Shown here: in pieces, positions 8,922 through 16,661 of the stretch
How the letters are laid out: every line of letters starts with the position of its first letter
Position numbering within the stretch: the stretch's first letter is position 1
NCBI RefSeq assembly: GCF_001293165.1
Contig: NZ_CP010552.1
Span: 124,001 to 188,000 of the forward strand
DNA length: 64,000 nt
DNA from: Candidatus Thioglobus autotrophicus
GTDB taxonomy: Bacteria; Pseudomonadota; Gammaproteobacteria; PS1; Pseudothioglobaceae
Reading direction: 5' to 3'
Translations under genes and position numbers: made by a program
The notes under the pieces: model-generated
What the model was told of the DNA's origin: nothing
What the model saw: the letters and a program-made list of their open reading frames with translations, nothing else
The model's database searches: none

Positions 8922-9345
8922 GTGTGTATTGTAATCCAATGGATTATAGTTATCAATTTTTTAACCTCTTTAACTTTTTTTGTCTCAAGTATTGGTTTGG
9001 TGATTTTAATAATCTTTGACATAGATTGAACTTTATAAAACTCAAAAATTCAACCTTAAAAAATACTTAACAACACACATTATTATCATCCATCTTGCCA
9101 GACAAAAAGCAGCTTAAAAATGGAATGATTTCTCACTTAAATTAGGGGGTTTTTAACGAATTTTTAAGCCTTAAAATCCATGCATAATTAGCATTAAATT
9201 TCAAAGGAATTATTGATAAAAATGTATGGAGAATTTGTCTAAGAAAAACAACAAAAAAATCTCAAAACTAAAACCCCTTAATTTGCTGAATTTTTAATAA
9301 AAAAAAGACTCAAATTAAGAAGAAAATAAAAATATTTTGAAAAAT
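8922..9345. other. AT-rich non-coding stretch in the island
   Basis: No convincing gene. A 44-codon minus-strand frame (9022-8888, beginning MSKIIKITKPILETKKVKEV) runs into the toxin pseudogene out of frame; it could be an antitoxin remnant but has no recognisable motif. The remainder is low-complexity A/T sequence with runs of A. Confidence 0.4.
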
Positions 9346-9364
9346 TGTTGTCACTTTGTTGTCA
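9346..9364 (-). repeat. Paired TGACAACA repeats, likely integrase arm sites
   Basis: Read on the minus strand, TGACAACA starts 50 and 61 nt downstream of the last base of tRNA-Asn (plus-strand TGTTGTCA at 9346-9353 and 9357-9364). The tRNA-His island has the same 8-mer at exactly the same two distances. Confidence 0.6.
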
Positions 9365-9380
9365 CTTTTGACAAAAATGA

Positions 9381-9406
9381 AAAAGGGTTTGCAATGCAAA
9401 CCCTTT
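9381..9406 (-). terminator. Rho-independent terminator after tRNA-Asn
   Basis: Stem AAAGGGTTTG (9382-9391) with CAAACCCTTT (9397-9406); the minus-strand copy is followed by TTTTTCATTTTTG. It lies 8 nt past the tRNA and inside the island, so it was probably brought in by the element to replace the terminator now stranded at 4640-4670. Confidence 0.82.
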
Positions 9407-9413
9407 AGTTGTA

Positions 9414-9489
9414 TGGCTCCTCGAGCTGGGCTCGAACCAGCGACAAATGGATTAACAGTCCATTGCTCTACCAACTGAGCTATCGAGGA
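9414..9489 (-). tRNA. tRNA-Asn (anticodon GTT)
   Basis: Minus strand gives a complete 76-nt cloverleaf: acceptor TCCTCGA pairing with TCGAGGA, D-loop AGCTCAGTTGGTAGAGC, anticodon loop CTGTTAA (GTT), T-loop GGTTCGAGCC, and an encoded CCA. Its 3' part is duplicated at 4676-4724, marking it as an integration target. Confidence 0.97.
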
Positions 9490-9500
9490 ATGAAATTGAA

Positions 9501-9528
9501 ATTATAACGGCTTTTTAAATTGAGTCAA
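9501..9528 (-). promoter_or_regulatory. Sigma-70 promoter of tRNA-Asn
   Basis: Minus strand: TTGACT (9528-9523), 16-bp spacer, TATAAT (9506-9501), ending 11 nt before the tRNA 5' end. A near-consensus pair at the right distance. Confidence 0.78.
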
Positions 9529-9559
9529 TCTAAAAAGCAGTTATTTTTGTATTTATTTT

Positions 9560-10150
9560 TTAATAACTAGGTGCGGGGAAACTGTTGCCTGTGGCGGGCA
9601 AAAAGCCTAAATGACCCTTTTGACCATAACCCTCAAAACGACCATTGCCACGTGCTGTGCCGTAACCATCTAATTGGCCTTTGTAATAAGCATCTGCATT
9701 ACCTTTTGTGTAGCCATCTGCATAGCCAATACCGCGTGCTTCTAATTCAGCAGCGTACTTGCTATCCGCGCGAGCATAGCCTTTGTTTGAGGTTTTATTT
9801 TTATTTTCATAATAAAAACCCCAATCTGAATCGTTAACCATGTCGTTCATATTACTCAAAGGACCCCAGTTTTGATTAGCATTAAATGGACCCATGTTTG
9901 ATCCGCCATCAAATGGATTAAAATTTGAACCAGATTCAAAAGGAGAAAAGTTTGAGCCGCTATCAAATAGGCCGAAATTAGAACCTGAATCCATTGGATT
10001 CCAGCTTGAGCTAGAATTGCCAAACGGGTTCCAAGAGTCCATCATGTTGTTGTTAGAAGCGTTATTGTCCCACGGCATCCATGGTGCTGCGCTAACGACT
10101 GATGACGTTAATACAATTAGGCTAAATAGTGTTTTTATCATAGTGTTCAT
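9560..10150 (-). CDS. Secreted Asn/Gly/Phe-rich repeat protein, paralog 1 (divergent)
   Basis: The 196-residue protein has a signal peptide (MNTMIKTLFSLIVLTSSVVSA, cleavage before APW). A repeat zone of about residues 45-100 holds 9-10-residue units such as SGSNFNPFDG and GGSNMGPFNA. The conserved block NDSDWGFYYENKNKT follows near 107, then a Gly/Tyr-rich C-terminus (YADGYTKGNADAYYKGQLDG). It is the most diverged of four neighbours that share this plan (10289-10819, 11006-11530, 12006-12521). I do not recognise the family with confidence. Small exported Gly/Asn/aromatic repeat proteins recall sulfur-globule envelope proteins, and the likely host is a sulfur oxidiser, but that link is inference. 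A GAGGGG ribosome site lies 8 nt before the ATG. Confidence 0.85.
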   Translation of the reverse strand: MNTMIKTLFSLIVLTSSVVSAAPWMPWDNNASNNNMMDSWNPFGNSSSSWNPMDSGSNFGLFDSGSNFSPFESGSNFNPFDGGSNMGPFNANQNWGPLSNMNDMVNDSDWGFYYENKNKTSNKGYARADSKYAAELEARGIGYADGYTKGNADAYYKGQLDGYGTARGNGRFEGYGQKGHLGFLPATGNSFPAPSY

Positions 10151-10240
10151 ATCGATACCCCTCTTATCTCTATAAATTTTTAATAAACATATTATACACT
10201 ATTTATATTATAAAATTATAATATATTTTCACAAGACGAA

Positions 10241-10264
10241 AAAAAGGGTGTAAAAACACCCTTC
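10241..10264 (-). terminator. Rho-independent terminator after paralog 2
   Basis: Stem AAGGGTGT (10245-10252) with ACACCCTT (10257-10264), loop AAAA; the minus-strand copy is followed by seven T. It lies 24 nt after the stop of the 10289-10819 gene, so that gene is probably its own transcription unit. Confidence 0.85.
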
Positions 10265-10288
10265 TTGATCAACTACTAAGCAAGGAAA

Positions 10289-10819
10289 TTACTGAGCTGC
10301 TGGCGCTTGATTACGTGAATCAATTGCTGCATTTGTTTTTGCATCAGCATAGCCTTTTGCGTATGCATCAGCAATACCTTTAGCAAAACCGTCCGCTGCA
10401 CCTTTAGCGTAAGCATCAGCAACACCTTTAGCATTAGCAGAAGCAGCACCGGCATACTGGCCGTCTGTAGTAGCGTTAGACTTGTTGGCAGTCTTGTTCT
10501 TGTTGTTGTAATGGAAACCCCAATCAGAATCGTTATCCATGTTATTGCTGTTAGCAAAAGGACCGAAGTTTTGAGCACCACTAAACGGACCCATGTTTGA
10601 ACCGCCATTAAACGGACCCATGTTCTGGCCGCCAGTAAATGGACCCCAGTTGTTAGCGCCATTAAAAGGACCCATGTTTGAACCACCGTCGAAAGGACCG
10701 AAGTTGCTCACGCCATTGCCGTTAGTCCAACCGTTGTTGTTATTGTTACCAAAAAAAGCTGAAGCTGCTGTTGCAGATACTAGCGTTGCAATTGCCACTG
10801 TTTTTACTAATGTTTTCAT
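10289..10819 (-). CDS. Secreted Asn/Gly/Phe-rich repeat protein, paralog 2
   Basis: A 176-residue protein, starting at MKTLVKTVAI because a GGAG site lies 6 nt upstream; the in-frame ATG four codons earlier overlaps that site. The signal peptide ends at ASA before FFGNNNNN. About six tandem 10-residue units follow (pattern G-G-x-N-M-G-P-F-x-G, residues ~36-90), then the block NDSDWGFHYNNKNKTANKSN. The C-terminal tract has an 8-residue period of the type x-A-D-A-Y-A-K-G (residues ~128-160) and ends DSRNQ. The two repeat types are quite different: the first flexible and Gly-rich, the second Ala/Lys-rich and probably helical. Terminators on both sides suggest independent, possibly strong expression. 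Function unknown; exported. Confidence 0.87.
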   Translation of the reverse strand: MKTLVKTVAIATLVSATAASAFFGNNNNNGWTNGNGVSNFGPFDGGSNMGPFNGANNWGPFTGGQNMGPFNGGSNMGPFSGAQNFGPFANSNNMDNDSDWGFHYNNKNKTANKSNATTDGQYAGAASANAKGVADAYAKGAADGFAKGIADAYAKGYADAKTNAAIDSRNQAPAAQ

Positions 10820-10931
10820 TTCTATCTCCATTTGATTAAAGTGCGAAAAACTAAATAATAGTAGAAAAAATCTCTAATATTCAATGAATTATATCAAAAA
10901 TAATATAACTGTAACAAGCTTTTTAAAGACC

Positions 10932-10960
10932 AAAAAAAGCCACCCCTAAGGGTGGCTTTT
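10932..10960 (-). terminator. Rho-independent terminator after paralog 3
   Basis: Stem AAAAGCCACCC (10935-10945) with GGGTGGCTTTT (10950-10960), loop CTAA; the minus-strand copy continues into seven T. It is a strong GC-rich hairpin, ~45 nt past the stop of 11006-11530. Confidence 0.88.
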
Positions 10961-11005
10961 AATACGCGACAACCGAACAAGTCAGTTGTCGTAGTCAGTG
11001 GCTAA

Positions 11006-11530
11006 TTACTTAGCTGCTGGAACTACAGTCTCACGAGAGTCAGCTGCGATTTGTGACTTAGCATCTGCAACACCTTTAGCGTATGCATCAGCTTGAGCCT
11101 TAGCAAAAGCGTCAGCTTGACCTTTAGCGTATGCATCAGCAACACCTTTAGCGTTAGCGTCAGCAACACCAGCAAACTTACCGTCTGTAGTAGCGTTAGA
11201 TTTGTTAGCAGTCTTATTCTTGTTGTTGTAATGGAAACCCCAATCAGAATCGTTGTTCATGTCATTGCTGTTAGCAAAAGGACCGAAGTTTTGAGCGCCA
11301 TTGAAAGGACCCATGTTTGAACCACCGTTGAAAGGACCCATGTTCTGGCCGCCAGTAAATGGACCCATGTTAGAACCTGAGTTCATAGGACCGAAGTTAG
11401 AACCACCGTCGAAAGGACCCCAGTTTGACATGCCGTTACCGTTAGTCCAACCGTTGTTGTTGTTGTTACCAAAAAAAGCTGAAGCTGAAGTAGCTGCTAC
11501 TAAAGTAGTAATTGCGATAATTTTTTTCAT
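11006..11530 (-). CDS. Secreted Asn/Gly/Phe-rich repeat protein, paralog 3
   Basis: A 174-residue protein with signal peptide (MKKIIAITTLVAATSASA, then FFGNNNNNGW). Six units of the GGSNMGPFNG type follow at residues ~35-90, then NDSDWGFHYNNKNKTANK, then the 8-residue ADAYAKG-type tract and an end DSRETVVPAAK. It is very close to paralog 4 through the N-terminal repeats, including at DNA level, so the two are probably a recent duplication or kept alike by gene conversion. AGGAG lies 7 nt before the ATG. It has its own promoter (11620-11647), a ~90-nt leader with a small hairpin (ACACAC.../GTGTGT at 11562-11586) and its own terminator. There are no cysteines in the mature protein. Confidence 0.88.
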   Translation of the reverse strand: MKKIIAITTLVAATSASAFFGNNNNNGWTNGNGMSNWGPFDGGSNFGPMNSGSNMGPFTGGQNMGPFNGGSNMGPFNGAQNFGPFANSNDMNNDSDWGFHYNNKNKTANKSNATTDGKFAGVADANAKGVADAYAKGQADAFAKAQADAYAKGVADAKSQIAADSRETVVPAAK

Positions 11531-11619
11531 GTTAATCTCCTAGATTATTTTTTAAATTTTTGACACACTCATTATTGGGTGTGTTTTAAGTACTGAGCCA
11601 GTTGCTCTGTATGGTGAGT

Positions 11620-11647
11620 ATTATACAACACTTATATTAGAAGTCAA
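11620..11647 (-). promoter_or_regulatory. Sigma-70 promoter of paralog 3
   Basis: Minus strand TTGACT (11647-11642), 16-bp spacer, TATAAT (11625-11620), giving a leader of about 80 nt. The rest of 11650-11955 is very AT-rich with no gene seen. Confidence 0.72.
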
Positions 11648-11956
11648 TGATATTCTAATATAAATTATCAAAAAATCTTAAAAAGGTTGATATATAAAGG
11701 TTTTAAGGGTATTAAAAATATTGAAAAAAATGAAAATTGAGTAAAAATTCATCCAAATACCTCTAAATTTAGTCAAAAATTCTGGTTTTACAGCTAAAAA
11801 ATAAGCTTTTTTATTAAAATAATGAATAAAAATCAAAAAAAATACGCATTATCATAAAATTTGGCAAATTATGCGTTTGGATCAAATACCAATGTTTTGA
11901 TCGGTTTGTTACATACTTATATATAGGTTATTAATAAAAGCTGAATTTTTGACATA

Positions 11957-11982
11957 AAAAAACCAGCTCGAAAGCTGGCTTT
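11957..11982 (-). terminator. Rho-independent terminator after paralog 4
   Basis: Stem CCAGCT (11963-11968) with AGCTGG (11973-11978), tetraloop CGAA, extended by G-T pairs; the minus strand then runs into seven T. It lies ~25 nt beyond the stop of 12006-12521. Confidence 0.8.
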
Positions 11983-12005
11983 AAAATCAAAACACTAATT
12001 AAGTA

Positions 12006-12521
12006 TTACTGATTTCTACTGTCAGCAGCTGCTGCTGCCTTAGCATCTGCATAACCTTTAGAATACGCATCAGCTTGACCTTTAGCAAAACCGTCCGCTG
12101 CACCTTTAGCGTAAGCATCAGCTTGTGCCTTAGCAGTTGCAGAAGCTGCACCGGCGTACTGGCCGTCTGCGGTTGCATTAGAAACATTCTTAGTTGTGTT
12201 TTTATTGTTGTAATGGAAACCCCAATCAGAATCGTTATTCATATTGTTGTTGTTGGCGAATGGACCCATGTTTTGAGCGCCATTGAAAGGACCCATGTTT
12301 GAACCACCGTTGAAAGGACCCATGTTCTGGCCGCCAGTAAATGGACCCATGTTAGAACCTGAGTTCATAGGGCCGAAGTTAGAGCCACCGTCGAAAGGAC
12401 CCCAATTAGACATGCCGTTACTGTTGCCCCAACCATTGTTGTTATTGTTGCCAAAAAAAGCGGAAGCTGAAGCAGCTGCCATAATTGTAGCGACTGCTAC
12501 TACTTTTGTTACGTTTTTCAT
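12006..12521 (-). CDS. Secreted Asn/Gly/Phe-rich repeat protein, paralog 4
   Basis: A 171-residue protein. The start MKNVTKVVAVAT is chosen because AGAGGAG lies 5-6 nt before it; an upstream in-frame ATG has no such site. The signal peptide ends ASASA before FFGNNNNNGW. The layout is that of its neighbours: six GGSNMGPFNG-type units, NDSDWGFHYNNKN, then 8-residue ADAYAKG/ADGFAKG units and the end DSRNQ. It is the first gene leftward of icd but is not obviously co-transcribed with it. Function is not known; the signal peptide and lack of membrane segments indicate a periplasmic or extracellular protein. Confidence 0.87.
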   Translation of the reverse strand: MKNVTKVVAVATIMAAASASAFFGNNNNNGWGNSNGMSNWGPFDGGSNFGPMNSGSNMGPFTGGQNMGPFNGGSNMGPFNGAQNMGPFANNNNMNNDSDWGFHYNNKNTTKNVSNATADGQYAGAASATAKAQADAYAKGAADGFAKGQADAYSKGYADAKAAAAADSRNQ

Positions 12522-12640
12522 TGTTTCTCCTCTAAGAGTTATTTTTATAGATTGATTACAAAGCAAATAAATTAATGTCTACTTGAAGGCCATAATACGC
12601 CACTCTATTTACTTTGCAACATTATTAGTAGAGGCTAATA

Positions 12641-13891
12641 CTATGATATAGAGTCAATCAGTGCATCGCCAAACTCTGAGGTTGATAACAAAGTAGCACC
12701 TTCCATAAGTCGCTCAAGATCATAAGTAACCGTTTTGTTTTGAATAACGGTTGACATGGCCTCCAAAACTTGGTCAGCAGCTTCTACCCAGCCTAGATGT
12801 CTTAGCATCATTTCTGCTGAGAGAATAATAGAACCTGGGTTAACTTTATTAAGGCCTGCATACTTTGGCGCTGTACCGTGAGTCGCCTCAAAGACAGCTG
12901 TTGTATCTGATAAATTAGCACCTGGCGCAATACCAATACCGCCTACCTGAGCTGCTAAAGCATCAGATACATAGTCGCCATTTAGATTTAACGTAGCAAT
13001 CACTGAGTACTCATCTGGGCGCAATAAAATTTGCTGTAAAAAAGCATCGGCAATGACGTCTTTAATTGTAATTGTTGTGCCTGTTTTTGGATTAGCAAAC
13101 TCACACCACGGACCATCGCCAATTATTTTAGCGCCAAATTCTTCTTGTGCTAACTGGTAGCCCCAATCTCTAAAACCACCTTCGGTGAATTTCATGATGT
13201 TACCTTTATGCACTAGAGTGACAGAATCCTTGTCGTTATCAACTGCATACTGAATGGCTGCACGAACTAAGCGCTCAGTACCTTCTTTGGAAACTGGCTT
13301 AATACCAATGCCTGAAGTTTCTGGAAAACGAATTTTGGTTGTACCCATTTCATTTTGTAAAAAATCAATGACTTTTTTAACTTCTTCTGTGCCCGCTTGA
13401 TACTCAATACCGGCGTAAATATCTTCTGAATTTTCTCTGAAAATAACCATATCAACTTTCTCAGGCGCTTTAACGGGTGTCGGTGTACCAGTAAAGTATT
13501 GCACAGGACGCTGACAAATAAACAAATCAAGCTCTTGACGAATAGCCACGTTTAAAGAGCGCATGCCACCGCCAACAGGGGTTGTTAGTGGGCCTTTAAT
13601 AGAAACGCCAAATTCTTGAATAGCATCAAGCGTTTCTTGAGGTAAGTATTCACCATAGATCTCATTGGCCTTTTCACCCGCATAAATATCCATCCATTGA
13701 ATGGACTTTTCACCGTTGTAGGTTTTTTCAATAACCTTATCAATGACTTTTTTCATCACCGGAGAAACGTCAGAGCCAATACCGTCGCCTTCAACATAAG
13801 TAATAATGGGATGATTTGGCACCTGAATAGTACCATTGTCAAAAGTAATTTTTTCGCCCTTTTCTGGCACTTGAATGTGTTGATAGCTCAT
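12641..13891 (-). CDS. icd: Isocitrate dehydrogenase, NADP-dependent
   Basis: Oxidises isocitrate to 2-oxoglutarate with release of CO2 in the TCA cycle. The 416 residues follow the E. coli enzyme closely: [11 protein letters not shown] near residue 34, [17 protein letters not shown] near 100 with the substrate-binding Ser, [14 protein letters not shown] near 150, [15 protein letters not shown] near 227, and [11 protein letters not shown] near 340, whose surroundings favour NADP over NAD. It ends 115 bp from repeat-protein paralog 4 and follows rimI by 20 bp in the same direction. The Ser in RSLNVA is the phosphorylation site used by AceK in enteric bacteria; no aceK is in the window. Confidence 0.96.
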   Translation of the reverse strand: MSYQHIQVPEKGEKITFDNGTIQVPNHPIITYVEGDGIGSDVSPVMKKVIDKVIEKTYNGEKSIQWMDIYAGEKANEIYGEYLPQETLDAIQEFGVSIKGPLTTPVGGGMRSLNVAIRQELDLFICQRPVQYFTGTPTPVKAPEKVDMVIFRENSEDIYAGIEYQAGTEEVKKVIDFLQNEMGTTKIRFPETSGIGIKPVSKEGTERLVRAAIQYAVDNDKDSVTLVHKGNIMKFTEGGFRDWGYQLAQEEFGAKIIGDGPWCEFANPKTGTTITIKDVIADAFLQQILLRPDEYSVIATLNLNGDYVSDALAAQVGGIGIAPGANLSDTTAVFEATHGTAPKYAGLNKVNPGSIILSAEMMLRHLGWVEAADQVLEAMSTVIQNKTVTYDLERLMEGATLLSTSEFGDALIDSIS

Positions 13892-13911
13892 GAGTATTCC
13901 CGGGTGTTTGG

Positions 13912-14394
13912 TTAGATAAGTAAACGTAGTATTTTAGCATCCTCAAGGTTCGAGTAGTATTTTTCGCGTGTATCGATCAACTCGAAGCCGTATTGCTGAT
14001 AAAAGTTAATAGCCGATACATTAGAAATTCGTACTTCTAGCAAGATAGCTTGTGCATTATGCAGCTCTAAACGCTGCAACAAATCATCCAATAGTCTTTT
14101 TCCCAGTCCTTGTCGTTGCAACTGAGGGGCGATAGCAAGCGTTAAAATATCTAAAAAATCGATTGAATTTAGAGTAATCAGATAGCCAGAAATTTGCTCA
14201 TTGTGCATAATCAATTGCACATGCGCATTTGGATTTGAAAACGAATCTAGTAGTTTTTGTCGACTCCAAGGTGTTGCAAAGACACTTTGTTCAATCGTCA
14301 ATATTTCATCTATATCTTGACGAGTTGCCTCTTTAAAGGAAGTATTGATAAGCCTTGTTGTCAGTTTCGTTTTGGTAAAAATACCCCAACTCAT
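13912..14394 (-). CDS. rimI: Ribosomal protein S18 alanine N-acetyltransferase
   Basis: A GNAT-fold acetyltransferase of 160 residues. It has [20 protein letters not shown] near the start, the acetyl-CoA loop [16 protein letters not shown] (Q/R-x-x-G-x-G/A) near residue 90 and [19 protein letters not shown] near 122, the block that distinguishes RimI from other GNATs. RimI acetylates the N-terminus of ribosomal protein S18. With this ATG it overlaps the end of ilvA by 62 bp. No later ATG or GTG exists before the conserved domain, so either the long overlap is real or a weak start codon is used. Confidence 0.86.
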   Translation of the reverse strand: MSWGIFTKTKLTTRLINTSFKEATRQDIDEILTIEQSVFATPWSRQKLLDSFSNPNAHVQLIMHNEQISGYLITLNSIDFLDILTLAIAPQLQRQGLGKRLLDDLLQRLELHNAQAILLEVRISNVSAINFYQQYGFELIDTREKYYSNLEDAKILRLLI

Positions 14395-15826
14395 TAAAAC
14401 TCTGCTCTAGTTGAGTAACGTCTTGGGCCTGCAAGCCAATCAAAACCCGGCCAAAATCAGCACCATGATTACGGTAATGGAACAAAGTAATATTCCAATG
14501 ACTGCCGACCTTCTTTAGAAAGTTTAACAAAGCACCTGGGCGCTCTGGAAATTCAAATCGGTACAACACTTCATGCTCACAATTACTACGTCCGCCAACC
14601 ATATAGCGAATATGCGTTTTAGCAATGGAATTATCACTCATATCTAGCACATCAAATGAGCCAGATAACCGATCTAACAACGCTTGTTTTTCACTAAGGC
14701 CTTCGCTAAGCGAAACACCTACAAAAATACGTGCTTGAGAGTCTGAACCATAACGATAATTAAACTCAGTGATTGAATGATCTTCCAGCATTTGGCAAAA
14801 TTTCAAAAAACTGCCAGGTTTTTCATCAATGGTAACAGCAATAATAGCTTCATTATGTTCACCAATATCAGCACGCTCTGAAATATAACGCAAACGATCA
14901 AAGTTAACATTAGCGCCTGAGACCACAGCCACCAAATTTTTACCCTGTACATTATGCTGCTTAACATATTTTTTAATACCGGCTGTTGCTAAGGCGCCAG
15001 CAGGCTCTGAGATGGAACGAACATCTTCATAGATATCTTTAATAGCCGCACAGATTTCATCATTACTCACCAAAATAACTTCATCAACCACTTGTTTGGC
15101 AATCTCAAAGGTTTTTTCGCCAATTTGTCTAACTGCCACACCATCAGCAAAACGACCGACTTCTGGCAAAATAACGCGCTTATTTTGTTTTAAGGCTTCA
15201 TACAAGGTTGGAGAGTCTTGCGGCTCAACCCCAATCACGCGAATTTGTGGCGCATAGTGCTTAAGGTAAGTTGCCATGCCAGCGATCAAACCGCCACCAC
15301 CTACCGGAATAAACACCATGTCTATCGTCGATAGTTGATCCAATAATTCTTTAGCGATGGTCGCTTGGCCTGCCATGACTTCGATGTCATCATAAGGATG
15401 AATAAAGACCAAATCTTGTTGTTTTTCAAGCTGTTTGGCATACTGATAGGCATCATCATAAACATCCCCATGCAAGACTACCTTGCCCCCCAACTGCTCA
15501 ACCGCATTCACCTTGATCTTAGGGGTTGATAGTGGCATTACAATCACTGAATCAATGCCCAACTTTTTCGCAGATAAAGCCACGCCTTGCGCATGATTAC
15601 CAGCACTAGACGCTACCACCCCTTTAGCGGCTTGTTCAGCCGTTAATGAAGATATTTTTTGATAGGCACCTCTGAGCTTAAACGCATGAATGCTGAGTTC
15701 ATCCTCACGTTTTAAATAGATGTCGTTCTCTAGACGCTCAGAAAGCTGATGCGCATGAGAAAGTGGTGTGACTGTTGCCACATCATAAACGCGTGTGGTG
15801 TCGGCCAGTTTAACAATGCTGTGCAT
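14333..15826 (-). CDS. ilvA: Threonine ammonia-lyase, biosynthetic (long form)
   Basis: Deaminates threonine to 2-oxobutanoate, the first step of isoleucine synthesis. It is a PLP enzyme of fold type II: KREDELSIHAFKLRGA contains the PLP-lysine near residue 55, SAGNHAQGVA and VGGGGLIAGMA follow. The last ~180 residues form two ACT-like regulatory domains (EKPGSFLKFCQ, ERPGALLNFLKKVG), giving the feedback-sensitive long form of ~497 residues. The start at 15826 is chosen because CAGGAG lies 5 nt upstream and MHSIVKLADTTRVYDVA fits the family; an ATG eight codons earlier lies inside cbbY. It overlaps cbbY by 17 bp and rimI by 62 bp. Confidence 0.94.
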   Translation of the reverse strand: MHSIVKLADTTRVYDVATVTPLSHAHQLSERLENDIYLKREDELSIHAFKLRGAYQKISSLTAEQAAKGVVASSAGNHAQGVALSAKKLGIDSVIVMPLSTPKIKVNAVEQLGGKVVLHGDVYDDAYQYAKQLEKQQDLVFIHPYDDIEVMAGQATIAKELLDQLSTIDMVFIPVGGGGLIAGMATYLKHYAPQIRVIGVEPQDSPTLYEALKQNKRVILPEVGRFADGVAVRQIGEKTFEIAKQVVDEVILVSNDEICAAIKDIYEDVRSISEPAGALATAGIKKYVKQHNVQGKNLVAVVSGANVNFDRLRYISERADIGEHNEAIIAVTIDEKPGSFLKFCQMLEDHSITEFNYRYGSDSQARIFVGVSLSEGLSEKQALLDRLSGSFDVLDMSDNSIAKTHIRYMVGGRSNCEHEVLYRFEFPERPGALLNFLKKVGSHWNITLFHYRNHGADFGRVLIGLQAQDVTQLEQSFNELGYFYQNETDNKAYQYFL

Positions 15827-16571
15827 GCAACTCCTGTAAATAAGCCACATTCACAAAACTGGCTTGTGTCGGATTGCCATTGATCAATTTAAACGGCTGA
15901 TCTGGCTCACCCAAATTACTAAGCGTAACAATAGCGCCGGTAAAATCATGGGTGTCAGTATATTCATTCACCGTAATCAGGGTTTTAATATTAGCCTCAG
16001 TGGTAGAAACTATACCATTATAAGAATCTTCAAAAGCCAAACATTGTGACGCATCAAGATTCATTTGCTCTAAAACATAATGATAGATATCGCCCGCTGG
16101 CTTTAAATTAGACACAACATCGCCCGCACCGATCACTTCAAACCAGTCCAGCGCTTCTTTACCTAGCGTGTTGCCAATCAATGCGTCAACATTAGCGGGC
16201 GTGGTAGTGGTGGCAATAGCAAGACGCAAGCCCGCTTCTCGAGCCTCCTTAAACAAACGCTCAACGCCTGGACGTAAAGGCATAGCGCCTTCATCCATAA
16301 TACTGACATATTTTTTGGTTTTAAGTTGGTGCAGTTTTAAAGCAAAGGCGTCTAAATCTTGTGTGTCAAAATTAGGCAAATACTTATTCACATAATATTT
16401 AATACGCAATTGTCCGCCTGTGACATTCAGTAATTCATGATAAAGTTCATTAGACCACTCCCAATCTAAGCCCAATTCTTTAAAGGCCAGATTAAAAGCA
16501 ACCAAATGCCCGTCTTTTTCAGTGTTAGCAAGGGTTCCGTCAACGTCAAAAATTAATGCTTCTAATGCCAT
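15810..16571 (-). CDS. cbbY: CbbY-type HAD phosphatase
   Basis: The 253-residue protein is a HAD-IA hydrolase. The nucleophile motif is FDVDGTLANTE (Asp9, Asp11), motif II IATTTTPANV near residue 121, motif III lysine in SNLKPAGD, and motif IV FEDSYNG near 185. The cap segment DGHLVAFNLAFKELGLDWEW and VTGGQLRIKYY match CbbY, which removes xylulose-1,5-bisphosphate, a misfire product that inhibits RuBisCO. Its presence hints at a Calvin cycle in this organism, although no RuBisCO gene lies in the window. It is the first gene of a leftward cbbY-ilvA-rimI run and divergent from dksA. Confidence 0.87.
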   Translation of the reverse strand: MALEALIFDVDGTLANTEKDGHLVAFNLAFKELGLDWEWSNELYHELLNVTGGQLRIKYYVNKYLPNFDTQDLDAFALKLHQLKTKKYVSIMDEGAMPLRPGVERLFKEAREAGLRLAIATTTTPANVDALIGNTLGKEALDWFEVIGAGDVVSNLKPAGDIYHYVLEQMNLDASQCLAFEDSYNGIVSTTEANIKTLITVNEYTDTHDFTGAIVTLSNLGEPDQPFKLINGNPTQASFVNVAYLQELHAQHC

Positions 16572-16661
16572 AATAGTTTTATAATGAAATATGTGAAAAA
16601 TAAATTGCTATTTTAAGTCACTTTAGGTATAAACATATTTTTTTTAAATGAATCTTACATC

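Larger units (their letters stand above)
4676..9413. mobile_element. Decayed integrative island in tRNA-Asn (~4.7 kb)
   Basis: The island is bounded by the tRNA-Asn fragment at 4676-4724 and the intact tRNA-Asn at 9414-9489. It carries accessory genes: a ParDE pair with a broken toxin, an IS3-type transposase fragment, a secreted GlcG/HbpS-like protein, an intact ParDE pair, a Fic protein and a broken RelE-like toxin. No integrase is left inside. Gene density is much lower than in the flanking housekeeping DNA. Direct repeats that could be integrase arm sites lie inside both ends (4816-4879 and 9346-9364). The boundaries are seen directly; the mobile history is inferred from them. Confidence 0.82.

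Noticed and set aside
10300-12500. Regular DNA repeats that might suggest a CRISPR array
   Set aside because: The ~30-bp units have no unique spacers and encode the 10-residue protein repeats in frame; no cas genes are nearby.
9894-12555. Plus-strand open frames rich in Pro/Leu (PPLNGPM-type) opposite the repeat proteins
   Set aside because: They are the complement of the repeat-protein genes; the minus-strand frames have signal peptides, ribosome sites and terminators, the plus-strand ones do not.
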